Shown here piece after piece: positions 8,232-17,965 of a stretch of DNA of 64,000 nt (position 1 is its first letter; each line of letters begins with the position of its first letter). The DNA comes from Clavibacter sp. VKM Ac-2872. Its GTDB lineage: Bacteria > Actinomycetota > Actinomycetes > Actinomycetales > Microbacteriaceae. Where the stretch lies: NCBI RefSeq assembly GCF_015351105.1, contig NZ_JADKRR010000001.1, forward strand, positions 973,069 to 1,037,068. Direction: 5' to 3'. Under the pieces are notes generated by a model, which saw only the letters and a list, made by a program, of their open reading frames with translations, did no database searches and was not told the DNA's origin. The translations under genes were made by a program, and so were the position numbers.

Positions 8232-9627
8232 GGGGTCCTGTCTCGGGGATGCGCGGGGCATCGGCGGCGATGCGCGGGGCACCGGGGGTGGTGGTCGGGG
8301 GAGCGGGCAGCAGCCGGGGCAGGCCGACAGCGGCGGCGACGGGCAGCGCGGCGAGGATCCCCCAGGCGAGGGCGGGCGCGGAGTCGAGCAGGGATCCGAC
8401 CACGCCGCCGGCGACGAGCACGGCGACGCCGCCGCAGCTGGCGAGCAACCCGTAGAAGGAGGCGGTCGGGCGCCCTGCGGCGAAGGACGGGACGAGCTCC
8501 ATGGTCACGGGACCCGCGGTCATGTGGCCGAGCGTGAGGCAGACGACGAGGACGCCGGCGGGCACCAGCTCGGCACCCGCGGGCGGCGGCACGACGGACG
8601 CGAGCGCGAGCGCGACGAAGCCCGTCGCGGTGGTGCCGAATCCGCAGGCGAGCGCGCGACCGGGGCCGAGCCGCTGCGCGAGGAGCGCGACGGGCCACTG
8701 CAGAGCGATCGTGAGGAGCGAGACGGCGAGGAACGCGGATCCGACCGCCGCCGTCCCCGCACCGGCGCGCGCGAGCTCGAGCGGCAGCCCGAGGTAGAGC
8801 TGGTTGTAGGCCACGAGGTCGACGGCGAAGAGGGCGGAGAACGCGAGGAAGCGGCGGTCCCGCACGGCGGCCCAGCGGTCGGCGGGCGCGGCCGGCGCGG
8901 CGGGCGCTGCGTGCGCGGCGGATCCGGCCGGCGCGGACGGGGTGGACGGGGTGGGACCCGCCGCGGGCGCCCGCCCCGCGTCCGCCGGGATCACGCACCA
9001 GAGCGCCACGCCCACGGCCGCGAACAGCGCCGCGCCCACGAGCACCGTGGTCGAGAAGCCCAGTCCGAGCAGGGCCGCGCCGGCGAGCGGACCCACCGCC
9101 GCGCCGATCTCGCCGACCAGCACGAGCGCCGCGAACAGCGACGGGCGGCCGGATCGCCGGGACGACCGCGCCCGGGCATCGGCCGCCGCCACGAGGCTCT
9201 GCAGTGCCGGGCTGAACAGCGCGCCGCCGAGGCCGGTGAGGATCGCGCCGGCCAGGAAACCGGGCAGGTCGGCCGCCAGCGCGAGCCCCAGGTAGCCGGA
9301 CACGCGCACGACGCACCCCGCGGCGATCAGGGTGCGCGGGCCGAAGCGGTCGGCGAGCATGCCGCCGAGGAGGAAGAGGCCCTGCTGGCTGAAGGTGCGG
9401 GCGCCGAGCACCAGGCCGATCGCGAGGGCGCCGAGCCCGAGGTCGTCGCGCATCACGACGGCGAGGAACGGCACGACCGCGTAGAAGCCGAGGTTGAAGA
9501 CGAGCTGGCTGGTGAGCAGGACGGCGGCGGGCGGGGTGCCGCCGCGGGCCGGTCTCGTCGCGGGCGGGACGGCGTCGGGCGCGGCGGATGGCGGGCCCGC
9601 GGGTCCGCGAGGGTGGGGCGCGGTCAT
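8221..9627 (-). CDS. MFS transporter within the ABC operon
   Basis: This 468-residue, 12-helix major facilitator is of the drug/metabolite exporter type. GMLADRFGPRTLI near residue 85 is the loop-2 motif. The central loop after helix 6 is long and rich in Ala and Pro (about residues 205-245). It overlaps the ATPase gene by ATGA and the lipoprotein gene by 11 nt, so it is part of the operon. An MFS exporter beside a family-5 ABC importer is the arrangement of opine-metallophore systems such as staphylopine (CntE with CntABCDF), which motivates the metallophore hypothesis. No synthase is present here, so a plain drug or peptide exporter is equally possible. Confidence 0.85.
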   Translation of the reverse strand: MTAPHPRGPAGPPSAAPDAVPPATRPARGGTPPAAVLLTSQLVFNLGFYAVVPFLAVVMRDDLGLGALAIGLVLGARTFSQQGLFLLGGMLADRFGPRTLIAAGCVVRVSGYLGLALAADLPGFLAGAILTGLGGALFSPALQSLVAAADARARSSRRSGRPSLFAALVLVGEIGAAVGPLAGAALLGLGFSTTVLVGAALFAAVGVALWCVIPADAGRAPAAGPTPSTPSAPAGSAAHAAPAAPAAPADRWAAVRDRRFLAFSALFAVDLVAYNQLYLGLPLELARAGAGTAAVGSAFLAVSLLTIALQWPVALLAQRLGPGRALACGFGTTATGFVALALASVVPPPAGAELVPAGVLVVCLTLGHMTAGPVTMELVPSFAAGRPTASFYGLLASCGGVAVLVAGGVVGSLLDSAPALAWGILAALPVAAAVGLPRLLPAPPTTTPGAPRIAADAPRIPETGPHAR

Positions 9628-10451
9628 GCGGTGCGCGCTCCCGGCAGCCGCGACACGGCGTCGGCGAGCTCGCGCGTCGCCGGATGCGCGGGATCCGCGA
9701 GGAGGCGCCCGGTCGGCCCCTCCTCCACGATCCGCCCGCCCGCGAGCACGACGCTCCGCCTGCACAGCCGCGCGACGGCGTCGAGGTCGTGCGACACGAG
9801 CACCAGCCCGAGCCCCCGCTCGCGCACGAGCCCGTCGAGCAGCTCGATGATCCGGTCCCGCAGCGGCAGGTCCACCCCGCTCACGGGCTCGTCGGCGAGC
9901 AGGATCCCGGGCGAGGTCGCGATGGCGCGCGCCAGCGCCACGCGCTGCGCCTGCCCGCCGGACAGCTCGCGGGGTCGGCGGTCGGCGAGCGATGCGGCGA
10001 GGCCGACGTCGTCGAGGGCGCGGGCGACGATCGCGGCGTGGTCGCCCGCCACGTCGAGCCGGCGCAGCGGCTCGCGGACCAGCTGCCGGACGGTCATGCG
10101 CGGCTCCAGGCTCGCGCCCGGATCCTGCGGCACCATCTGCACGCGTCGCCGGTACCAGCGGAGGGCCGCGGCGCGGCCGGGCGCCACCTCCCGGTCGCCG
10201 AGCCGGACGCTGCCCGAGGTCGGCGCCTCGAGCGCGAGCAGCACGCGCAGGAGCGTGGACTTGCCGGATCCGGAGCGGCCCACGATCCCGACCGTCTCCC
10301 CGGGCGCGACGCCGAACGACACGTCGTCGAGCGCGGGCGCGGGCCCGGGGGCACCGGACGCGCGGGCGGCCCGTGCGGCGCGCCGCGCGGCGGGGTCGCG
10401 CCGCGGCGGGTAGCGGTGCGTGATGCCGGCGGCGGTGAGCGCGTCCGTCAT
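9624..10451 (-). CDS. ABC transporter ATP-binding protein (DppF/OppF-like)
   Basis: This 275-residue ATPase is the second of the pair in the family-5 importer. It has Walker A GRSGSGKST near residue 62, the Q-loop QMVPQDP near residue 108, signature LSGGQAQR near 166 and Walker B ILLADEP near 187, followed by a switch His in LVSHDLD. The N-terminus carries an Arg- and Ala-rich insertion (about residues 15-35) before the canonical fold. The ATG at 10451 overlaps the upstream ATPase stop by ATGA. It powers the fused permease downstream. Confidence 0.88.
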   Translation of the reverse strand: MTDALTAAGITHRYPPRRDPAARRAARAARASGAPGPAPALDDVSFGVAPGETVGIVGRSGSGKSTLLRVLLALEAPTSGSVRLGDREVAPGRAAALRWYRRRVQMVPQDPGASLEPRMTVRQLVREPLRRLDVAGDHAAIVARALDDVGLAASLADRRPRELSGGQAQRVALARAIATSPGILLADEPVSGVDLPLRDRIIELLDGLVRERGLGLVLVSHDLDAVARLCRRSVVLAGGRIVEEGPTGRLLADPAHPATRELADAVSRLPGARTA

Positions 10452-11308
10452 CGGGCCGCCACCGCGCCGAGCGCCGCCGTGCCGAGCGCCGCGGCCGGCT
10501 GCCGCATCGCGGATCCACCGGGGATGCGTCGGGACGCCGCCGCCACGAGCGCGCGGCTGTACGCGTGACGCGGATCCCGGACGAGGTCGCGCATCGCCCC
10601 GGCCTCGACCACACGACCGGCCTCGAGCACGACGACCCGGTCGCACAGCGCCGCGGCCACCGCGAGGTCGTGGGTGATGAAGAGGAGCGCCTGCCCGGTC
10701 GCGTCGAGGCGCCGGCGGATCACGTCGACCACGCGCGCCTGCGTGACGACGTCGAGCGCGGTCGTCGGCTCGTCGGCGACCAGCAGGCCGGCGCGGCAGA
10801 GGAGCGCGAGCGCGAGGCAGACGCGCTGGCGCTGGCCGCCCGACAGCTCGGCGGCGAAGGCGGGGAGCGCGCCGTCGGGATCCTCGATGCCCACCTCGGC
10901 GAGGAGCGTCCGCACCTCCCGCCGCGCGTCGCCCCGGGTGAGGAGCCCGCCGTCGGCGGCGGATCCTCGCGCCCGCCTCGCGCGCAGCGCCGCGACGAGC
11001 TGCGCACCCACCGGGACGAGCGGGTTCAGCGCCGCGAGGGAGTCCTGCTGCACGGCGGCGACGCGGCCGAGGCGCTGGCGCGGCGCGTCCGGGGCCACCG
11101 CGCGGCCGTCGAGCTCGACGACGCCGCGCGCCCGGGATCCGGGCGGCAGCGTCCCGAGCACGGCCTGCGCCGTGAGCGACTTGCCCGACCCTGAGGCGCC
11201 CACGAGGGCCACGCGCTCGCCGGCGCCGACGCGGAGGTCGACGTCGTGCACGAGCGCCGCGCGGCCGATCGCGATCGAGAGGGAGCGGACGTCGAGGGCG
11301 GGATGCAC
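10448..11308 (-). CDS. ABC transporter ATP-binding protein (DppD/OppD-like)
   Basis: This 286-residue ATPase is the first gene of the five-gene operon. Visible motifs are Walker A GASGSGKSLT near residue 37, the Q-loop AVQQDSLAALNP near residue 86, signature LSGGQRQR near 155, Walker B LLVADEPTTALD near 175 and the switch His in FITHDLAV. The C-terminal extension (HAYSRALVAAA) is typical of DppD/OppD-type ATPases. The operon promoter, with an embedded palindrome, lies about 50 nt upstream. It forms the heterodimeric motor with the next ATPase. Confidence 0.88.
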   Translation of the reverse strand: MHPALDVRSLSIAIGRAALVHDVDLRVGAGERVALVGASGSGKSLTAQAVLGTLPPGSRARGVVELDGRAVAPDAPRQRLGRVAAVQQDSLAALNPLVPVGAQLVAALRARRARGSAADGGLLTRGDARREVRTLLAEVGIEDPDGALPAFAAELSGGQRQRVCLALALLCRAGLLVADEPTTALDVVTQARVVDVIRRRLDATGQALLFITHDLAVAAALCDRVVVLEAGRVVEAGAMRDLVRDPRHAYSRALVAAASRRIPGGSAMRQPAAALGTAALGAVAAR

Positions 11309-11362
11309 CGGGCCCCCGTCCGTCCGCGCGCGGTGCCGGACGGTCCGGCGGCGCTCCCGTCG

Positions 11363-11391
11363 ACCTTACTGATACCCGTTCTCGATATCAA
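11363..11391 (-). promoter_or_regulatory. Promoter of the ABC/MFS operon with embedded palindromic operator
   Basis: On the minus strand a -35 TTGATA (11386-11391), a 17-nt spacer and a -10 TAAGGT (11363-11368) form the most canonical promoter in the window. A TGATA-N11-TATCA palindrome at 11370-11390 covers the -35 and most of the spacer, where a repressor would block polymerase. Its right part matches 11 of 15 positions of the Fur/Zur-like pattern TGAAAACGATTATCA as I recall it. The identity of the regulator is inference. Confidence 0.6.
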
Positions 11392-11409
11392 AACCGAGCA
11401 GGCGGCAGG

Positions 11410-11892
11410 TCAGGCCCCGCGGATCCCCTTCAGCAGCAGCGCCGTCGTGACCGCGGCCTCGGCCGCCTCGGCGCCCTTGTCCTCCTTCGAGCCCGGCAGC
11501 CCCGCGCGGTCGATGCCCTGCTGCTCGTCGTCGAGCGTGAGCAGCCCGAAGCCGATCGGCTTGCCCGTGAGGAGCGAGGCCTGCGTGAGGCCGGACGTCG
11601 CCGCGTCGGACACGTACTCGAAGTGCGGGGTGCCGCCGCGGATGATCACGCCCAGCGCGACGACCGCGTCGGCCCCCGCGTCGAGCGCCGCGCGCGCGAC
11701 CACGGGCAGCTCGAAGCTGCCGGGCACGCGGATCACCGTGGTGGTGACGCCCGCCGCGTCGAGCACGCGCTGCGCGCCCGCGAGGAGCCCCGCGCTGATC
11801 TCCTCGTGCCACCGCCCGGCGACGACGGTGACCCGCAGGCCCGTCCCGTCGAGCGCGGTCGGGTCGATCTCGGGTGCTCCGTGTCCGCTCAT
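11410..11892 (-). CDS. ribH: 6,7-dimethyl-8-ribityllumazine synthase
   Basis: This 160-residue enzyme condenses 5-amino-6-ribitylamino-uracil with 3,4-dihydroxybutanone-4-phosphate to give dimethylribityllumazine, the penultimate riboflavin step. Family marks are GRWHEEISAGLL near residue 26, VPGSFELPVVA near 55 and the active-site segment HFEYVSDAA near 90. The ATG overlaps the ribBA stop by ATGA. It is the last gene of the riboflavin operon, 18 nt before the promoter of the ABC operon. Length is normal for the family, which assembles into capsid-like or pentameric particles in the cytoplasm. Confidence 0.95.
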   Translation of the reverse strand: MSGHGAPEIDPTALDGTGLRVTVVAGRWHEEISAGLLAGAQRVLDAAGVTTTVIRVPGSFELPVVARAALDAGADAVVALGVIIRGGTPHFEYVSDAATSGLTQASLLTGKPIGFGLLTLDDEQQGIDRAGLPGSKEDKGAEAAEAAVTTALLLKGIRGA

Positions 11893-13244
11893 GCGGTCTC
11901 CTCCTCGGGGGTGGTGGTGGTTCCGGCCGGGCCGGCCGTGGTGGTGGTCAGGCCGTCGGGCGCCTCGGCGTCCGGGTAGGCGTCGGATCCGATGTGCATG
12001 TCGGTGTCGAGCACCAGGCGGTGCCCCATCCGGTCGCGCTTCGTCTCCAGGTATCCGGCGTTGACGTCGTTGACGCCCACGACGAGCGGCACGCGTTCGG
12101 TGACCCGCACGCCGTGCGCCTCGAGCTGCCGCACCTTCTCGGGGTTGTTCGTGAGCAGGCGCACGTCCTCGATGCCCATCTCCTGCAGGATCGCCGACGC
12201 CGCGCCGTAGTCGCGGGCGTCCGCCGGGAGGCCCAGGGCGACGTTGGCGTCGAGCGTGTCGAAGCCGTCCTCCTGGAGCCGGTACGCGCGCAGCTTGTTG
12301 ATGAGGCCGATCCCGCGCCCCTCGTGACCGCGCAGGTACACGACCACGCCGCCGTCCCGCCGGATCTCGTCGAGCGCGGCGTCGAGCTGCGGCCCGCACT
12401 CGCACTTGAGCGATCCGAGCGCCTCGCCCGTCAGGCACTCCGAGTGCACGCGCACGAGCGTGCCGTGCGCGTCCGGCAGCCCGGAGACGATCGCCACGTG
12501 GTCGGCGCCCGTCGTGCGGTCGCGGTACGCCCGCAGCTGGAACGTGCCGTGCGTGGTGGGCACGGTCGTCTCGATCTCGAAGATCACGCGCGACGCCTCG
12601 GGGATCGCGACCGCGGGCTCCAGCGGCCGGTCGCAGTGGAACTCCTCGAGGTGCGCCTTGAGCGCCTCGATCGTGACGACCAGCACGCCCTCGCGCTCGC
12701 CGAGGGCGAGGAGGCCGGGGAGGCGCATCATCTCGCCGTCGTCCTGCACGATCTCGCTGATCGCGCCGACGGGCGTGAGGCCCGCGAGCGTGAGCAGGTC
12801 GACCGCCGCCTCGGTGTGGCCGTCGCGCTCGCGCACGCCGCCGTCCACCGCGCGCAGCGGCAGGATGTGGCCCGGCCGGTGCAGGCTCGTCGGCACGCTG
12901 TCGAGGTCGGCGAGCACGCGCAGGGTGTGCGCCCGGTCGGAGGCGCTGATGCCCGTGGAGAGCCGGTCGGCGGCGTCCACGGAGACCGTGTACGCGGTGC
13001 CGCGCGGATCCCGGTTGTCGGCCACCATGAGCGGCAGCTCCAGCCGGTCGGCGATCTCGTTGGTCATGGGCGCGCAGATGAAGCCCGACGAGTGCTTCAC
13101 GAGCCAGGCCACCCACTCGGGCGAGGCGGACTCGGCGGCGAGCAGCACGTCGCCCTCGTTCTCGCGGCCCTCGTCGTCGACGACGATGACGGGTCGGCCG
13201 GCGCGCAGCTCCTGCAGCGCGTCGGGGATCGCGGCGAGGCTCAC
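11889..13244 (-). CDS. ribBA: Bifunctional DHBP synthase / GTP cyclohydrolase II
   Basis: This 451-residue fusion supplies both precursors of lumazine. The N-terminal half (about 1-210) makes 3,4-dihydroxybutanone-4-phosphate from ribulose-5-phosphate and carries VVDDEGRENEGD near residue 22 and GHTEAAVDL near 148. The C-terminal half opens GTP and carries the zinc site SECLTGEALGSLKCECG near 263 and RGHEGRGIGL near 300. The C-terminal 30 residues are a variable Thr/Gly-rich tail. The GTG at 13244 overlaps the ribE stop (GTGA); it is preferred because the family begins directly before LQELRAGRPVIVVDD. Confidence 0.94.
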   Translation of the reverse strand: MSLAAIPDALQELRAGRPVIVVDDEGRENEGDVLLAAESASPEWVAWLVKHSSGFICAPMTNEIADRLELPLMVADNRDPRGTAYTVSVDAADRLSTGISASDRAHTLRVLADLDSVPTSLHRPGHILPLRAVDGGVRERDGHTEAAVDLLTLAGLTPVGAISEIVQDDGEMMRLPGLLALGEREGVLVVTIEALKAHLEEFHCDRPLEPAVAIPEASRVIFEIETTVPTTHGTFQLRAYRDRTTGADHVAIVSGLPDAHGTLVRVHSECLTGEALGSLKCECGPQLDAALDEIRRDGGVVVYLRGHEGRGIGLINKLRAYRLQEDGFDTLDANVALGLPADARDYGAASAILQEMGIEDVRLLTNNPEKVRQLEAHGVRVTERVPLVVGVNDVNAGYLETKRDRMGHRLVLDTDMHIGSDAYPDAEAPDGLTTTTAGPAGTTTTPEEETA

Positions 13245-13891
13245 GAGCCGGCCTCCGTCCGGGCGCCCCGGGCGTCGCGCGCGTCGAGCGCGAGCATCCG
13301 CTGCACGTGCCGCGCGAGCACGTCCGTCTCGAGGTTGACCTCGTCGCCGGGCTCCAGCGCGCCGAGCGTCGTGGCGGTGAGCGTCTCGGGGATGAGCGAC
13401 ACCTCGAACCACGCCTCCTCCACGGGCACGTCGGTGGGGCTGACCGCGCTCACGGTGAGGCTCACGCCCTGCACGGTGAGCGATCCGCGGTCCACCACGA
13501 GCGGCGCGAGGTCGGCGGGCAGCGAGAAGCGGAGGATCCGCCACGCCTCGCCCGGCGTGATCGCCAGCAGGCGGCCGGTGCCGTCGACGTGACCCTGGAC
13601 GATGTGCCCGCCCAGGCGGTCGCCGACGCGCGCGGCGCGCTCGAGGTTCACGCGGTCGCCCACGCCGAGCCGGCCGAGCGAGCTCATCACGAGCGTCTGC
13701 CGCATGACGTCGGCGGTGAACCCCTCGGGCGTCTGCGCGACGACCGTGAGGCACACGCCGTCGACGCTGATGGAGTCGCCGTGCCGGGCGTCGGACACCG
13801 CGAGCGGCGCCTCCACCGTGATCCGGGCGGAGTCGCCCTCGGCGTCGAGCGCGAGGACGCGTCCGCGCTCCTCGATGATCCCTGTGAACAT
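13241..13891 (-). CDS. ribE: Riboflavin synthase alpha chain
   Basis: This 216-residue enzyme dismutates two lumazine molecules into riboflavin and its pyrimidine precursor. It starts with the family hallmark MFTGIIEERG. Two homologous lumazine-binding barrels follow, each with a G-D-x-[IV]-x-[VL]-[DE]-G-[VI] type segment (HGDSISVDGVCLTV near residue 39, GSLTVQGVSLTV near 136). The ATG at 13891 shares its A with the ribD stop (TGATG). A GTG three bases upstream also overlaps that stop, but the conserved N-terminus favours the ATG. It is the second gene of the operon. Confidence 0.95.
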   Translation of the reverse strand: MFTGIIEERGRVLALDAEGDSARITVEAPLAVSDARHGDSISVDGVCLTVVAQTPEGFTADVMRQTLVMSSLGRLGVGDRVNLERAARVGDRLGGHIVQGHVDGTGRLLAITPGEAWRILRFSLPADLAPLVVDRGSLTVQGVSLTVSAVSPTDVPVEEAWFEVSLIPETLTATTLGALEPGDEVNLETDVLARHVQRMLALDARDARGARTEAGS

Positions 13892-14961
13892 CACTGGCCT
13901 TCCGTGGTGGGTCGCGCGATCACGAGGAGGTCGTCCCCGAGCCGCGTCGTGCTGATGAGGGTGAGTCGGTGGGCGGCCGGCATGCTCGGCACGCCGAGGT
14001 CGCCGGTCGCGGTGCGGGGTCCGCCGAGGAGCACGGGTGCGAGGTAGGCGACCACCTCGTCCACGAGCCCGGCGGCGACGAGCGCGGAGACGATCGTGGG
14101 GCCGCCCTCCACGAACACGTGCCGGATCCCGCGGCGGCCGAGCTCGTCGAGAGCTGCGGCGGGGTCGTGGCCGGCGATGCGGATCAGCCGGCGCGGGTGC
14201 CGGCGCACGGCCGCGTCGTCCGGGATCGGGCGGTCGCCGAGCACGACGGGCGCGGGCTGGTGGGGGTACGGGATCCCGTCGGGCCGCCGGGCGGTGAGCG
14301 CGGGGTCGTCGGCGAGCACGGTGCCGGTGCCGACGAGGATGGCGTCGGCCTCAGCGCGGCGGCGGTGCACGTCCTCCCGTGCGGCGGGCCCGGTGATCCA
14401 GCGGCTCGTGCCGTCCGCGGCGGCGATGCGGCCGTCGAGGCTCGAGGCCCACTTCGCCGTGACGAACGGGCGGCCGAGCGACGCGGATCCGAGCCACACC
14501 CGGAGGAACGCCGCGGCCTCGTCGGCGAGCACGCCGGGCACGACCTCGACTCCCGCGGCGCGCAACCGGGCCGCGCCGCCCGAGGACTCGGCGCCCGGAT
14601 CGGGGACCGCGTAGGCGACGCGCGTGACGCCGGCCTCGATCAGCGCGGCGGCGCACGGGCCGGTGCGCCCGGGGTGGTTGCAGGGCTCGAGCGTGACGAC
14701 GGCGGTGGATCCGCGTGCCGCGCCCGCGGGCAGCTGCCGGAGCGCGTCGACCTCGGCGTGCGCGGATCCGGCCCCGCGGTGGCGGCCCTCGGCGAGGACG
14801 CGGCCACGGGCGTCGAGGATGACGCAGCCGACGCGCGGGTTCGGGCCCCACGCGGGGCCCTCCGCGGCGAGCTCCAGGCCGCGGCGCATGGCGCGCTCGA
14901 GCGCGTCCGCCTGCGCAGGCGCGTCCGCCTGCGCGCGGGGTGCCGTCGGGTCGTCGTGCAT
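13891..14961 (-). CDS. ribD: Diaminohydroxyphosphoribosylaminopyrimidine deaminase / reductase
   Basis: This 356-residue bifunctional enzyme deaminates, then reduces, the product of GTP cyclohydrolase II. The deaminase zinc site is HAEVDALR near residue 67 with PCNHPGRTGPC near 93. The NADPH-dependent reductase domain begins about residue 160 (FVTAKWASSLDGRIA) and includes GGPTIVSALVAAGLVDE. The N-terminus holds a duplicated AQADAPAQADA-like stretch of about 12 residues before the conserved helix. It is the first gene of the operon, with GAGGA 5 nt before the ATG and a small hairpin (14971-14984) next to it under an FMN riboswitch. Confidence 0.95.
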   Translation of the reverse strand: MHDDPTAPRAQADAPAQADALERAMRRGLELAAEGPAWGPNPRVGCVILDARGRVLAEGRHRGAGSAHAEVDALRQLPAGAARGSTAVVTLEPCNHPGRTGPCAAALIEAGVTRVAYAVPDPGAESSGGAARLRAAGVEVVPGVLADEAAAFLRVWLGSASLGRPFVTAKWASSLDGRIAAADGTSRWITGPAAREDVHRRRAEADAILVGTGTVLADDPALTARRPDGIPYPHQPAPVVLGDRPIPDDAAVRRHPRRLIRIAGHDPAAALDELGRRGIRHVFVEGGPTIVSALVAAGLVDEVVAYLAPVLLGGPRTATGDLGVPSMPAAHRLTLISTTRLGDDLLVIARPTTEGQ

Positions 14962-14970
14962 GGTGTCCTC

Positions 14971-14984
14971 GTCCGTGGACGGAC
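14971..14984 (-). promoter_or_regulatory. Small hairpin beside the ribD ribosome binding site
   Basis: GTCCG-TCCA-CGGAC on the minus strand ends directly before GAGGA, the Shine-Dalgarno of ribD. It may be part of the riboswitch expression platform acting on translation. Confidence 0.4.
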
Positions 14985-15035
14985 TCCGGGCGCGGTCGAC
15001 GAGACCTCGACGCCGGCAGGGTCGCTGGCGCCGCG

Positions 15036-15176
15036 TGCGCCTCCCATCCGGACTTTAACCGTCGGTCCCGGAATCCCACCGGATCGGCGGACGAGGCTCC
15101 CGGGGACCCGGTCGCGCATCGTCCGTTCGCGGACTGTCACCGCCGGCTCGGATTTCCACCGACCCCGGAGCACGTG
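15036..15176 (-). ncRNA. FMN riboswitch (RFN element)
   Basis: Read on the minus strand, the leader carries the conserved RFN blocks in order: GCTCCGGGGTCGGTG near 15170, CCGGCGGTGACAGTCCGC near 15145, GTGGGATTCCGGGACCGACGG near 15075 (imperfect) and AAAGTCCGGATGGGAG near 15050. It precedes ribD and should switch off riboflavin synthesis when FMN is high. About 75 nt separate the aptamer from the ribD start, leaving room for a translational or transcriptional platform. Confidence 0.93.
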
Positions 15177-15185
15177 TATGGATCG

Positions 15186-15191
15186 AGATTA
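15186..15191 (-). promoter_or_regulatory. -10 box (TAATCT) of the riboflavin operon
   Basis: TAATCT on the minus strand predicts a start near 15179, immediately before the FMN aptamer. This fits a riboswitch that occupies the very 5' end of the mRNA. Confidence 0.6.
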
Positions 15192-15241
15192 GCCCACGCG
15201 GCTGCGGGGCCGGGGCCTGTGACGCTCCGCGACCTACGCCG

Positions 15242-17048
<1,807 letters not shown>

Positions 17049-17106
17049 ACGGGGGCGCCGGTTCGGCGCGGAGGGGAGAGGGGAGCGGGACGGGCGGGGC
17101 GACGGG

Positions 17107-17952
17107 TCAGATCGCGTAGTCGACGACCACGGGCGTGTGGTCCGACCATCGCTGGTCGTAGGCCTCGGCGCGGTCGACCGCGTAGCCCACGACCTTCTCC
17201 GCGAGGGCCGGGGTCGCGAGCTGGTAGTCGATGCGCCAGCCCGTGTCGTTGTCGAACGCCTTGCCGCGCCAGCTCCACCACGTGTACGGGCCGTCGACCT
17301 CGCCGGCCTGCTGGCGGCCGACGTCGACCCAGCCGAGGCCGGGCCCGGTGGATCCGTCGACTCCCGTGACCTCCTCGCCGCGCGGCCCGAGGAACCGGTC
17401 GAGGTAGGAGCGCTCGCGCGGCAGGAAGCCGGCGCGCTTCACGTTGCCCTTCCAGTTGCGGATGTCGAGCTCGCGGTGCCCGACGTTGAGGTCGCCGACG
17501 ACGACGGCGAGCTCGGAGTGCTCGGCGATCTCCGGCAGGCGCCGCTCCATGCCGTCGAGGAACCTCCACTTCTCGTCCTGCTTGGCGGTGCCGACCTCGC
17601 CGGAGTGCACGTAGGCGCTCACGACCGTGACGATCGTGCCGTCCACGTCGTAGTCGGCCTCGAGCCAGCGGCCCGCGCTGTCGAAGTCCTCCTCGCCGAT
17701 CGCGACGCGGTGGATCTCGGCGCGGCGGCGGCTCGCGATGGCCACGCCCGCGCGGCCCTTGGCGGTCGCGGCGTCGTGCAGCACGTTCCACTCGGGTCCG
17801 AGGAGGCCCTCGATGTCGCTCGTCTCGGCGCGGACCTCCTGGATGGCGAGGATGTCGACGTCGCGCGTGGCGAGCCAGTCGCCCATGCCCTTGCGGAACG
17901 CGGCCCGGATGCCGTTCGTGTTGATGGACGCGACGCGGAGGTTCGAGGGCAT
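17107..17952 (-). CDS. xthA: Exodeoxyribonuclease III
   Basis: This 281-residue AP endonuclease and 3' exonuclease acts in base-excision repair. The fold is the endonuclease/exonuclease/phosphatase type. The metal-binding Glu is in LAIQEVR near residue 38, the catalytic GDLNVGHRELD lies near 153, and the C-terminal SDHTPVVVDY carries the general-base His. Length matches ExoIII proteins. A TAGGAT -10 box ends 7 nt before the ATG, giving a leaderless mRNA. Confidence 0.93.
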   Translation of the reverse strand: MPSNLRVASINTNGIRAAFRKGMGDWLATRDVDILAIQEVRAETSDIEGLLGPEWNVLHDAATAKGRAGVAIASRRRAEIHRVAIGEEDFDSAGRWLEADYDVDGTIVTVVSAYVHSGEVGTAKQDEKWRFLDGMERRLPEIAEHSELAVVVGDLNVGHRELDIRNWKGNVKRAGFLPRERSYLDRFLGPRGEEVTGVDGSTGPGLGWVDVGRQQAGEVDGPYTWWSWRGKAFDNDTGWRIDYQLATPALAEKVVGYAVDRAEAYDQRWSDHTPVVVDYAI

Positions 17953-17959
17953 GGACTCG

Positions 17960-17965
17960 ATCCTA
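17960..17965 (-). promoter_or_regulatory. -10 box of xthA, leaderless
   Basis: TAGGAT on the minus strand, then 7 nt, then the ATG at 17952. The hexamer lies in the gap before the yihY stop codon. Confidence 0.55.

Noticed and set aside
11370-11390. Definite Zur box
   Set aside because: Only 11 of 15 positions match the pattern I remember, and the better palindrome is 21 bp with a different spacing. The regulator is left open.
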